DNA of 64,000 nt from Shewanella sp. 10N.286.48.A6 (lineage in GTDB: Bacteria; Pseudomonadota; Gammaproteobacteria; Enterobacterales; Shewanellaceae). Below, one piece after another: positions 56,837-64,000 of this stretch. The first letter of the stretch is position 1. Each line of letters starts with the position of its first letter. Made by a program: the position numbers and the translations under genes. The stretch spans positions 62,001-126,000 of the forward strand of contig NZ_MCVI01000017.1 in NCBI RefSeq assembly GCF_002873135.1, given 5' to 3'. The notes below the pieces were generated by a model. That model was not told the origin of the DNA. It searched no databases and saw only the letters and a program-made list of their open reading frames with translations.

Positions 56837-57478
56837 CTACACTCGATGGGCTTTTAAAAACATCTGCGTGGTATCTTCAATATATTGCGCCCGTTTAGGC
56901 ATTAAGTCTGTGGCATCTAGGCGCAGCTCTAAACGCAGCTTCAGCTCACCAAAAAGCATTAAACTTAAGCGAACGGCGCAGTCATGGGGCTGGGGGAAAT
57001 AATACTCACCGTGCTGATTCACCGCGGTAAAGTAATCCGCCAGCAAGGCTAAAATATGCTTAGGGCCGGCATCAAAATACAGCTTTGATAGCTCTGGATG
57101 GGTATCAGCATGAGCAAGACAAGTTTTGAAAACTGCTAATACTTCTTCACTCACAACCAAATCACTAAACTGTTTTGCAAAGGTAACTATTGTTTGCTCA
57201 GCATTGAGTGAGTCATTTAATAAGTTGCCGGTCAGTTGATGCACCACACACTTAGATTCTATCGCCGCGACAAATAACTCATCTTTAGAACCAAAGTGTG
57301 AATACACCGTTTGCTTAGAGACTTCAGCTTTTTTCGCGACCAAATCCATACTGGTATTAGGAAAACCTTGCACGCAAAAAAGCTCAATGGCTGCATCTAA
57401 AATCCGCATTCGTTTTTGTTCGCTACGAGTTTTCACCGCACCATGATTGCACGGTGCTGAGTTTGCCTCATTTATCAT
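56837..57478 (-). CDS. TetR/AcrR-family repressor, probably of the efflux pair
   Basis: The 213 residues have the TetR helix-turn-helix near the N-terminus (MRILDAAIELFCVQGFPNTS, MDLVAKKAEVSKQTVYSHFG, SKDELFVAAIESK). The rest is a variable ligand domain. A pair of palindromic sites (57561-57620) lies between it and the divergent efflux genes, the usual repressor-target layout. The ATG at 57478 is preferred over a GTG at 57484. Confidence 0.88.
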   Translation of the reverse strand: MINEANSAPCNHGAVKTRSEQKRMRILDAAIELFCVQGFPNTSMDLVAKKAEVSKQTVYSHFGSKDELFVAAIESKCVVHQLTGNLLNDSLNAEQTIVTFAKQFSDLVVSEEVLAVFKTCLAHADTHPELSKLYFDAGPKHILALLADYFTAVNQHGEYYFPQPHDCAVRLSLMLFGELKLRLELRLDATDLMPKRAQYIEDTTQMFLKAHRV

Positions 57479-57560
57479 AATCACATCTTCTTGTATTTAT
57501 GTTTGTTTTCGCTACAAGCGCAACCACGCCTTAACAATAAATAACATTTAATCACAAATT

Positions 57561-57620
57561 AGACTGGACAGTCTAGTTTTATAGAAATAAACTAAAACCC
57601 AAATAGACTAGACAGTCTAG
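57561..57620. promoter_or_regulatory. Paired palindromic sites, probable TetR-type operators
   Basis: Two similar sites carry AGACT-N4-AGTCT: AGACTGGACAGTCT at 57561-57574 and AGACTAGACAGTCT at 57605-57618, 44 bp apart (about four helical turns). The second extends to CTAGAC-A-GTCTAG. They sit in the divergent promoter region of tetR-like and the RND genes. Confidence 0.8.
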
Positions 57621-57725
57621 TTCATTATTAGCCCAGCATCACATGATGTATTCAATTGGTCAATGCTATTAAGCCTTGGTTTTATTGAAATTAAGGAAGT
57701 TGCAATAGCAATAGGAATGTTCACC

Positions 57726-58844
57726 ATGAATAAAGTCACCGTACAGCGTCGCGTCAATAAGCTTGGCATTATCATCAGTTTGATTTTGTTAACGGCCTGT
57801 AATGAGGCCGCAATATCCAATACGGCAACAGTGACTATTCCTAATGTGATGACCCAACCACTTAATGCCAGTAGCAGTTACCTTCAGCAGCAGCGATACA
57901 CGGGTATTGTGCGCTCAAGCGATACCACCGCCATAGGCTTTGAACTGGCGGGCAAATTAAGCGACATTGTTGTTGATAGTGGCGATAGCGTCATTAAAGG
58001 GCAACAACTGGCCAAGCTTAATACCCAATTACTTCAGGCTGAGCAGCAACAATTAGCGGCGTCACTACTGCAAACCCAAGCCGATTTAGATTTAGCGCAA
58101 AGTAATTTTAATCGCTCCGTTAAGCTGAAGAAAAAGCAGTATGTATCCCAGCAGCAGTTTGATGAAAGCCAGCAGCAAGTCGCCAGCCTGCAAGCCAATC
58201 AAAAACGCCTACAAGCCTCGCTTCATGCCACCGAATTAAAGCTAGCAAAATCCACATTAGTGGCGCCTTTTGATGGCAACATCAGTAAGCGTCACCATAA
58301 TATCGGCGAAGTTATCGCCTTGGGTAGTCCGGTGTTTACCTTAATTGGTAACAACCAGCAGCAGGCTTATATTGGGGTGCCAAACACGGTCGCTATGACC
58401 ATGCAAACCAATCAAAGCGTCAACATCACTGTTGGCAATCAAACCTACACTGGCACCATTGCCGGGATCAGCGCAGAAATCGATGCGGTCACTCGCACTG
58501 TGCAGCTGCGGGTAGACTTACCCAATAACAGCCGCATGATCAATGGTGAAATCGCTTATCTTGAATACCAACAACAGGTCAATAGCGCCGGTTACTGGGT
58601 GCCCATTTCCGCACTCACTGATGGTATGCGAGGCTTATGGAATGTGTTTGTGGTCACCAAAAATGCTGACGGACAAGCCCAACTAGAGCGCCGCGACGTT
58701 GATATTATTTACACCAACCAGCAACAAGCCTTTATTAATGGCGCGATTGATAAAAATGATGTCATAGTCACTCAGGGCTTACATAAATTGGTGGTTGGCC
58801 AAATTGTTAGCCCAAGCTCACAAGCTGTTGCGAGGTCATTATGA
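57726..58844 (+). CDS. RND efflux periplasmic adaptor (membrane fusion protein), lipoprotein
   Basis: The 372 residues start MNKVTVQRRVNKLG with a lipoprotein signal ending LLTACN (Cys near 25). The HlyD/AcrA order follows: barrel-sandwich (TIGFELAGKLSDIVVDSGDS, VIKGQQLAKLNT), an alpha hairpin (QLAASLLQTQADLDLAQSNF), and beta-barrel (AYIGVPNTVAMTMQTNQSV). It overlaps the permease by 4 bp (ATGA). The substrate cannot be inferred. An ATG at 57717 and upstream starts lack a clear ribosome site. Confidence 0.88.
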   Translation: MNKVTVQRRVNKLGIIISLILLTACNEAAISNTATVTIPNVMTQPLNASSSYLQQQRYTGIVRSSDTTAIGFELAGKLSDIVVDSGDSVIKGQQLAKLNTQLLQAEQQQLAASLLQTQADLDLAQSNFNRSVKLKKKQYVSQQQFDESQQQVASLQANQKRLQASLHATELKLAKSTLVAPFDGNISKRHHNIGEVIALGSPVFTLIGNNQQQAYIGVPNTVAMTMQTNQSVNITVGNQTYTGTIAGISAEIDAVTRTVQLRVDLPNNSRMINGEIAYLEYQQQVNSAGYWVPISALTDGMRGLWNVFVVTKNADGQAQLERRDVDIIYTNQQQAFINGAIDKNDVIVTQGLHKLVVGQIVSPSSQAVARSL

Positions 58845-61800
58845 TTAAGGCCTTTGTTGAAAATGGCAGGCTAGCAAGTTTAATGATTGCCCTGCTATTG
58901 GTGGCGGGGTTAGGCGCCATTAGCAGTTTACCCCGCACTGAAGACCCTAACATTACCAACCGCTTTGCTTCGGTGGTGACTCATTACCCCGGCGCATCGG
59001 CTGAGCGAGTGGAAGCTTTGGTCACTGAAGTGTTAGAAAATCAACTGCGCCGCTTAGAAGAATTAAAGCTAGTGCAATCTACCTCGCGCCCGGGCATTTC
59101 CGTTATCCAGTTAGAGCTTAAAGACACGGTAACTGACACAGCTCCGGTTTGGTCTCGAGCCCGTGATTTAGTCGCCGACAGTAAATCTACACTGCCGCTA
59201 CCGGCGCAAAACAGCATTTTGGATGACCAAACAGGTTACGCCAACACCGCGATTTTAGGCTTAGTGTGGCAAAACGACAGCCCTATTCGAACTGACGTAC
59301 TCAAGCGTTATGCTAAAGAGCTGCAAAGCAAGTTACGGGTACTTAATGGCACTGACTTCGTCAACTTGTCTGGCACCCCAGATGAAGAAATTCTGGTTGA
59401 GCTTGATGGCAATAAAATCAGTCAACTTAAATTAACTCCCGCTGCTATTGCCGCTATTTTGTCTAATGCTGACAGTAAAATATCAGCTGGTGAAATCCAT
59501 AACGCTACCTTTAAAGCGCTGATAGAAGTATCAGGCGAGCTTGATTCAATCACTCGCGTGGGCCAAGTGCCGTTAAAAATTGATACTAATGGTCAGATCA
59601 TTCGCCTAGGTGATGTCGCCAATATTAGCCGTCAACCTAAAACACCTGCCACCAGCATTGCGCTGATTAATGGCGCTGAAGGGGTATTGGTGTCGGCCCG
59701 AATGCTTGACGATAACCGAGTTGATCAATGGCAAGCGCAAGTAAGCCAAGTGGTCGATGACTTTAGCGCTAACTTACCGGCTAACATTCAAGTGCAATGG
59801 CTGTTTGATCAACAAGGCTATACCAGTGTGCGCCTAGGGGATTTAGTCATTAATTTAATCCAAGGCTTTGTGATTATTTTACTGGTACTGATGCTCACCC
59901 TTGGGCTAAGAAATGCGCTGATTGTGGCATTATCACTGCCGCTAACGGCCTTGTTTACCCTCGCCTGTATGAAGTACACCGGACTGCCCATCCACCAAAT
60001 GTCAGTCACTGGTTTAGTGGTGGCACTGGGGATTATGGTGGATAACGCCATTGTAATTGTTGATGCTATTGCCCAGCGCCGCAAACAAGGCTTAAGTAAA
60101 CTTGAAGCCGTGAGTAAAACCTTGCACCACTTATGGCTGCCGCTTGCGGGCTCAACCATTACCACCATGTTGGCCTTTGCTCCGATAGTTTTAATGCCCG
60201 GCGCAGCAGGTGAGTTTGTTGGTGGTATCGCCATTTCAGTGATGTTTGCTCTACTGGGCTCATACTTAATTTCACACACCATCATTGCTGGTTTGGCGGG
60301 GCGTTTTAGCCAAGATAATGCGTCTATGGCGTGGTATCAAAAAGGCATGGCCTTCCCGCGTCTTAGTCATGCTTTTCAAACCAGTTTACGCATTGGCTTA
60401 AAAATACCGGTGATCACCGCTGTGCTGATTGGTATTTTGCCGGTTGTCGGTTTTGTTGCTTCAACTAAAATGACCGAGCAGTTTTTCCCGCCATCGGATC
60501 GGGATATGTTTCAAATTGAAGTGTATTTAGCGCCATATGTGAGCTTAGCCAATACCCGTCAGCAAGTTGAACAAATTGATCAGCGTTTACGGGCGCTTGA
60601 AGATGTTGAAATGAGCACTTGGGTCATTGGCGGCAATACGCCATCGTTTTATTACAACCTGACCCAGCGCCAACAAGGGGCGGCTAACTACGCCCAAGCC
60701 ATGGTCAAAGTGACCGACTTTGATGCGGCGAATCGACTGATTTTATCGCTACAAGCTGAGTTTGATGATGCTTTTCCCCAAGCGCAAATTTTAGTGAGAA
60801 AACTAGAACAGGGCCCACCATTTAACGCCCCAGTTGAATTACGCATTTACGGGCCATCATTAGATGTATTAACTCAGCTAGGAGAACAGGCCCGCGGCTT
60901 GTTTATGCAAACCAAAGATGTGATCCATACCCGCGCCACCTTAAGTGCAGGCTCACCAAAGGTGTGGATGCAAATCAATGAAGATGCCAGCTTAATGAGC
61001 GGCTTAAGCTTAACTGATATCGCCAAACAAATTGAAATGTCTACCACAGGTATCATAGGCGGCAGTATTTTAGAGCAAACTGAATCGCTACCAGTAAGAG
61101 TAAGGTTAGCAGATAGCTCAAGAGAGCAAGCCACTCGTTTATCTGAGCTTAATTTACTGTCTAATAATGGCAATATTATTCCGCTGTCAGCCATTTCCCA
61201 CAATGAAATCAATGTCAGTCGCGGCGGGATCCCAAGGCGCAATGGCGAGCGGGTTAACACCATTGAAACCTACATTGTCAGTGGCGTACTGCCCGGAAAA
61301 GTACTCAATGATGTTAAAGATAAACTCGCCCAAATTGAGTTGCCAGCGGGTTACCATATCGAGATCGGCGGTGAAAGCGCCAAACGCAATGAAGCGGTGG
61401 GCAATTTACTGTCAAACATCGTAGTGGTGGTGACCTTATTACTGGCAACAGTGGTGCTGTCTTTTAACTCATTTAGATTAACTGCGATTATCTTATTAAG
61501 CGCATTTCAATCAGCAGGACTTGGTCTGCTGGCAGTGTATGTGTTTGGGTTTCCGTTTGGCTTTACCGTGATTATCGGCTTATTAGGCCTAATGGGGCTG
61601 GCCATTAATGCCGCTATTGTTATTTTGGCAGAACTTGAAGACATGCCAGAGGCAAGACTTGGCAACCTTGAAACCATCATCAACATTGTTAGCGGCTGCG
61701 GCAGACATATTGGCTCAACCACCATCACCACCATTGGCGGCTTCTTGCCACTGATTATCGCAGGCGGCGGTTTCTGGCCACCCTTTGCAATAGCGATTGC

Positions 61801-61915
61801 TGGCGGCACCTTACTCACCACCTTGTTATCGTTAATTTGGGTGCCAACTATGTACCTATTATTAATGAAGAAAAAAGCCTTGCAGCAACCAAGCCTTGAG
61901 CCAATAAGCGTCTAA
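58841..61915 (+). CDS. RND family inner-membrane efflux transporter
   Basis: The 1024 residues have the two-fold RND layout: N-terminal helix, large periplasmic loops, and membrane clusters, with FVIILLVLMLTLGLRNALIV and GIMVDNAIVIVDAIAQRRKQ (the D/N proton-relay helix) in the first half, and MGLAINAAIVILAELEDMPE and GSTTITTIGGFLPLIIAGGG in the second. The length suits the AcrB/HAE1-like or MdtF family, but the second relay helix has NAAIVIL. No outer-membrane channel gene is adjacent, so TolC elsewhere may serve. A strong terminator follows. Confidence 0.9.
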   Translation: MIKAFVENGRLASLMIALLLVAGLGAISSLPRTEDPNITNRFASVVTHYPGASAERVEALVTEVLENQLRRLEELKLVQSTSRPGISVIQLELKDTVTDTAPVWSRARDLVADSKSTLPLPAQNSILDDQTGYANTAILGLVWQNDSPIRTDVLKRYAKELQSKLRVLNGTDFVNLSGTPDEEILVELDGNKISQLKLTPAAIAAILSNADSKISAGEIHNATFKALIEVSGELDSITRVGQVPLKIDTNGQIIRLGDVANISRQPKTPATSIALINGAEGVLVSARMLDDNRVDQWQAQVSQVVDDFSANLPANIQVQWLFDQQGYTSVRLGDLVINLIQGFVIILLVLMLTLGLRNALIVALSLPLTALFTLACMKYTGLPIHQMSVTGLVVALGIMVDNAIVIVDAIAQRRKQGLSKLEAVSKTLHHLWLPLAGSTITTMLAFAPIVLMPGAAGEFVGGIAISVMFALLGSYLISHTIIAGLAGRFSQDNASMAWYQKGMAFPRLSHAFQTSLRIGLKIPVITAVLIGILPVVGFVASTKMTEQFFPPSDRDMFQIEVYLAPYVSLANTRQQVEQIDQRLRALEDVEMSTWVIGGNTPSFYYNLTQRQQGAANYAQAMVKVTDFDAANRLILSLQAEFDDAFPQAQILVRKLEQGPPFNAPVELRIYGPSLDVLTQLGEQARGLFMQTKDVIHTRATLSAGSPKVWMQINEDASLMSGLSLTDIAKQIEMSTTGIIGGSILEQTESLPVRVRLADSSREQATRLSELNLLSNNGNIIPLSAISHNEINVSRGGIPRRNGERVNTIETYIVSGVLPGKVLNDVKDKLAQIELPAGYHIEIGGESAKRNEAVGNLLSNIVVVVTLLLATVVLSFNSFRLTAIILLSAFQSAGLGLLAVYVFGFPFGFTVIIGLLGLMGLAINAAIVILAELEDMPEARLGNLETIINIVSGCGRHIGSTTITTIGGFLPLIIAGGGFWPPFAIAIAGGTLLTTLLSLIWVPTMYLLLMKKKALQQPSLEPISV

Positions 61916-61939
61916 TATAAAGGCGGTTATACCTATAAC

Positions 61940-61967
61940 AAAACGGCGCTATTAAGCGCCGTTTTTT
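61940..61967 (+). terminator. Terminator after the RND efflux genes
   Basis: AAAACGGCGCT/AGCGCCGTTTT around ATTA with extra T bases, 24 bp after the permease stop. The lost 3' end of the LysR remnant lies against it. Confidence 0.92.
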
Positions 61968-61993
61968 ATGTTTAATTGTTCTAGGATTTCGGT

Positions 61994-62564
61994 TCACCAT
62001 GTAATTTTAAAATGACTTGGGCTTGCTGCCATGACATAGTTTAGGGTGGCAAATTGCTTCATCCGCATTGATGAGTTTTGCGGCACCCCCCTAATACGTA
62101 CCAGTAAATACGTACCAGTAAATGCGCACCAGTAAATCAATGGCCTCTTGGGCGGGGTCCATAAAACTGTCGGTTTGATGTATTTCCAGATTCAAGAGTG
62201 GATACAGCTCTAACAGCTCGGATAAAAAAGGAGAAATATGTAACCGAGCAAAAGCCACTGGCGCGCTAATTTTAACAGTGCCGCGGGGGCTATCAGCTTT
62301 TTGCTCTATCCGCTGAGATACTAAATCATACTGACGGATAATCTCAGCACTGTGCTTAGCAAAAGCAATACCTTCTTCAGTTAATGAAATAGCCCGCGTA
62401 TGACGGTGCAGTAACTTAGTACCGACCTTCTCTTCTAATTGATTCATTTTGCGTGACACTGAAGACGGCGTCATATCTAGCCTGCGAGCAACTTCAGAAA
62501 AATTGCCAAACTGGTGCGTCATTAAAAACAGTTTTATGTCGAGCAAAGAGACATCGTAGTTCAT
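61994..62564 (-). pseudogene. Decayed LysR-family regulator, broken by a 14-bp triplication
   Basis: From an ATG at 62564 (MNYDVSLLDIKLFLMTHQFG) the reading frame has a good LysR helix-turn-helix (FSEVARRLDMTPSSVSRKMN) and the start of the effector domain, but stops at 62091 after 157 residues; LysR proteins have about 300. The last codons, YWYVFTGTY, come from two extra copies of a 14-bp unit (62094-62135). Taking out the 28 extra bases restores VPQNSSMRMKQFATLNYVMA, typical of LysR, which then ends again at 61994. So it has a frameshift and a missing C-terminal half. A longer start at 62657 is possible but unlikely. Confidence 0.88.
62094..62135. repeat. Three tandem 14-bp repeats in the LysR remnant
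   Basis: Units ATACGTACCAGTAA (62094-62107 and 62108-62121) and ATGCGCACCAGTAA (62122-62135), the last differing at two bases. The original single copy fits the LysR reading frame; the two added copies shift it. Confidence 0.95.
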
Positions 62565-62939
62565 AGCAAGATCCCAAGTTGATACCTTAAGAGCATAAGC
62601 GATAAACACAAAATCGCACACATGAACCAAGGCAAGTGACTTTTGACACTTAAACAACAGTCATCTTGTTAAAACCAAACAGAAATGATCATAGAGTAAA
62701 ATCATCAGGTATTTGGCAAAGCGACTATAAAACCAATTACTTAATTAGCAATGCCCTAACCCTCATCGATTACTTATTGCATTTATGAGAAAGTAAACCC
62801 GCACATTTGCTTTTTTACCTCTACTTTTTGCAAATTTAAAACAGTACATTAATCCTCCTAAATGTCACAGCGCTATTTTTATGACCTTAATTAGCGCTGT
62901 GACCTATCAGTTACTCTTATTCTTAACAGAGAATATGCT
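62565..62939. other. 375-bp region between the LysR remnant and lldE
   Basis: It holds the long inverted repeat described separately (62864-62903) and AT-rich stretches. In known lactate gene clusters a permease and a D-lactate dehydrogenase gene lie near lldE; neither is present here on this side. Confidence 0.5.
62864..62903. promoter_or_regulatory. Inverted repeat in the lldE leader/promoter
   Basis: GTCACAGCGCT (62864-62874) and AGCGCTGTGAC (62893-62903) are perfect 11-bp arms around an 18-nt loop, ending 36 bp before lldE. They could be two operator halves or a leader hairpin. No T run follows. Confidence 0.65.
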
Positions 62940-63683
62940 ATGAAAATTGCACTGTTTATACCTTGTCTCGTCAATCAAATGCTGCCAGAAGTCGCCGTTG
63001 CTACGCTTGAATTATTAGAAAAGCTTGGCCATGAAGTGATATTGCCTTCAGGTCAAACTTGCTGCGGCCAACCGATGACCAACTCAGGCTGCTTTAACGA
63101 AGCAAGAAACACCACCATGAAGCTACTTAACGCTTTTAAAAATGTTGAGTGTGATGCCATTGTTTGCCCTGCTGCATCTTGCTTAGTGGCTGCCAAAGAA
63201 AATTTCCATGAGTTTGACAATAGCCCAGAAGCCCAAAAGGTTATCAGCAAGCTGTATGAACTGACCGAATTTTTACATGACATTGCCCCAATTAAGCAAT
63301 TTTCGAAACCTCTGAATACCAAGGTTAGCCTACAAATGAGCTGTCACGGGATCAGAATGCTGAGTCTTGCCACTCCAAGCGAAAGCATGGGCAGACAATT
63401 TAATAAAGTCGAAGCAGTGCTGCAAAATATTGACGGCTTAACCATTGTCTATCCCGATCGCCGTGATGAGTGCTGCGGCTTTGGCGGCACCTTTGCCGTA
63501 GACGAAGGCGCAGTATCGGCAAAAATGGGCAAAGATAAAGCCCAAGCCCACGCAGCCACCCAAGCTGAATTTGTTGTGGGGTTTGACCCATCATGTTTAA
63601 TGCACCTTGATGGCATGATCCGCCGCCAACAATTACCGATCCAAACTCGCCATATCGCGCAAATAATTAACTCAGTTCTATAG
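62940..63683 (+). CDS. lldE: LldE (LutA), Cys-rich subunit of L-lactate dehydrogenase complex
   Basis: The 247 residues have two CCG-type cysteine motifs: TCCGQPMTNSGC with CPAASC in the first half and LQMSCHG with DECCGFGGTFA in the second. This is the LldE/LutA/YkgE protein, one of three parts of the L-lactate dehydrogenase (LldEFG) known in Shewanella. The stop overlaps the ribosome site of the next gene, and lldF follows, so they form an operon. The matching permease, D-lactate dehydrogenase and regulator genes are not seen beside it. Confidence 0.95.
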   Translation: MKIALFIPCLVNQMLPEVAVATLELLEKLGHEVILPSGQTCCGQPMTNSGCFNEARNTTMKLLNAFKNVECDAIVCPAASCLVAAKENFHEFDNSPEAQKVISKLYELTEFLHDIAPIKQFSKPLNTKVSLQMSCHGIRMLSLATPSESMGRQFNKVEAVLQNIDGLTIVYPDRRDECCGFGGTFAVDEGAVSAKMGKDKAQAHAATQAEFVVGFDPSCLMHLDGMIRRQQLPIQTRHIAQIINSVL

Positions 63684-63694
63684 GAGGCTTTGCT

Positions 63695-64000
63695 ATGTCA
63701 AACAATCATTCATCTGAAGCGACTCACGCTAGAAAGGCCGACATTTTTTGCCGCGATGAGTCTCGCGTCGATTGGCATTCAAAAGCCTTATGGTTACTCA
63801 GAGAAAAGCGCGATCGCGCTGCAAAGCAAATTCCTGAGTGGGAAAAATTACGCCAATTAGGTTCTGAAATTAAACTGCATACCTTAAGTAACCTTGGCCA
63901 ATATCTTGAGCAATTTGAAGCTAAATGCCTTGAAAATGGCGTGCAGGTTCATTGGGCTAAAGATGCCGCTGAGCATAATGAAATTGCCCATCGTATTTTG
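63695..64000 (+). CDS. lldF: LldF (LutB), iron-sulphur subunit; 3' end off the window
   Basis: The frame starts at ATG 63695 (MSNNHSSEATHARKADIFCR) with AGGAGG 7 nt upstream and remains open to the end (102 codons). The visible N-terminus includes WHSKALWLLREKRDRAAKQI, PEWEKLRQLGSEIKLHTLSN and QYLEQFEAKCLENGVQVHWA, characteristic of LldF/LutB. The iron-sulphur cluster region is beyond the window. Confidence 0.95.
   Translation, partial: MSNNHSSEATHARKADIFCRDESRVDWHSKALWLLREKRDRAAKQIPEWEKLRQLGSEIKLHTLSNLGQYLEQFEAKCLENGVQVHWAKDAAEHNEIAHRIL

Noticed and set aside
59818..60285. Long minus-strand open frame opposite the RND permease
   Set aside because: A shadow frame in a strongly conserved membrane protein gene; no sign of independent coding.
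1..64000. CRISPR arrays, insertion sequences, prophage or defence genes
   Set aside because: No regular repeat-spacer array, transposase, integrase or phage-like gene was seen in any part of the window.

Overview
This window looks like a gammaproteobacterial chromosome, most probably a Shewanella or a close relative. The case rests on gene order: flgA-flgMN, cheVR, flgBCDEFGHIJKL, two flagellins, flaG-fliD-flaI-fliS, flrABC, fliEFGHIJ, fliKLMNOPQR-flhBAFG, together with the H- and T-ring genes flgOPT known from sheathed or polar flagella of Vibrio and Shewanella. The moderate-to-low GC content and the lldE-lldF lactate genes fit. The species call is inference; no marker gene for species is present.

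Layout. From 1 to about 41.1 kb, almost everything is on the minus strand and encodes one complete polar flagellum: number and placement control (flhF, flhG), export gate (flhA, flhB, fliPQR, fliO), C-ring and motor switch (fliG, fliM, fliN), export ATPase (fliHIJ), MS ring (fliF), rod, hook, P and L rings, hook-associated proteins, cap, flagellins and chaperones. The regulators FlrA, FlrB and FlrC lie in the middle. From 41.4 to 45.8 kb are flgA, flgM and flgN (plus), flgP and flgO (minus) and flgT (plus). A tRNA-Arg(CCT) follows at 45,879. From 46 to 64 kb is ordinary chromosomal material: a YegP-like protein, a thioredoxin-like membrane protein, a secreted endonuclease/exonuclease/phosphatase-family protein, a glutathione S-transferase, a U32 peptidase-family (RlhA-like) protein, an Aer-like chemoreceptor, a DUF2947 protein, a chalcone-isomerase-like protein, an outer-membrane barrel protein, a TetR-controlled RND efflux pair, a decayed LysR gene, and the start of a lactate-utilisation operon (lldE, lldF).

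Regulation can be read directly. Nine matches to the sigma-54 -24/-12 element (TGGCAY-N5-TTGC type) precede flhA, fliK, fliE, flrB, flaG, flgF, flgB, flgA and flgT. Three good sigma-28 elements (TAAA-N15-GCCGATAA type) precede flgM, flgO and the second flagellin. A sigma-70-like promoter lies far upstream of flrA. This fits the known hierarchy: FlrA with sigma-54 turns on flrBC and early genes, FlrC with sigma-54 the middle genes, and sigma-28 (fliA, not in this window) the late genes. The first flagellin gene has neither element that I can recognise.

I did not find a clearly new biological system. The most unusual items are a LysR pseudogene broken by a 14-bp triplication, a GSFTGA (not GAFTGA) loop in FlrA, an NPEH (not NPTH) cleavage motif in FlhB, enlarged flagellins with near-identical ends but unrelated centres, and several strong inverted repeats upstream of lldE, the YegP-like gene and the efflux operon. 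Start codons were re-chosen where ribosome binding sites or promoters argue for it.
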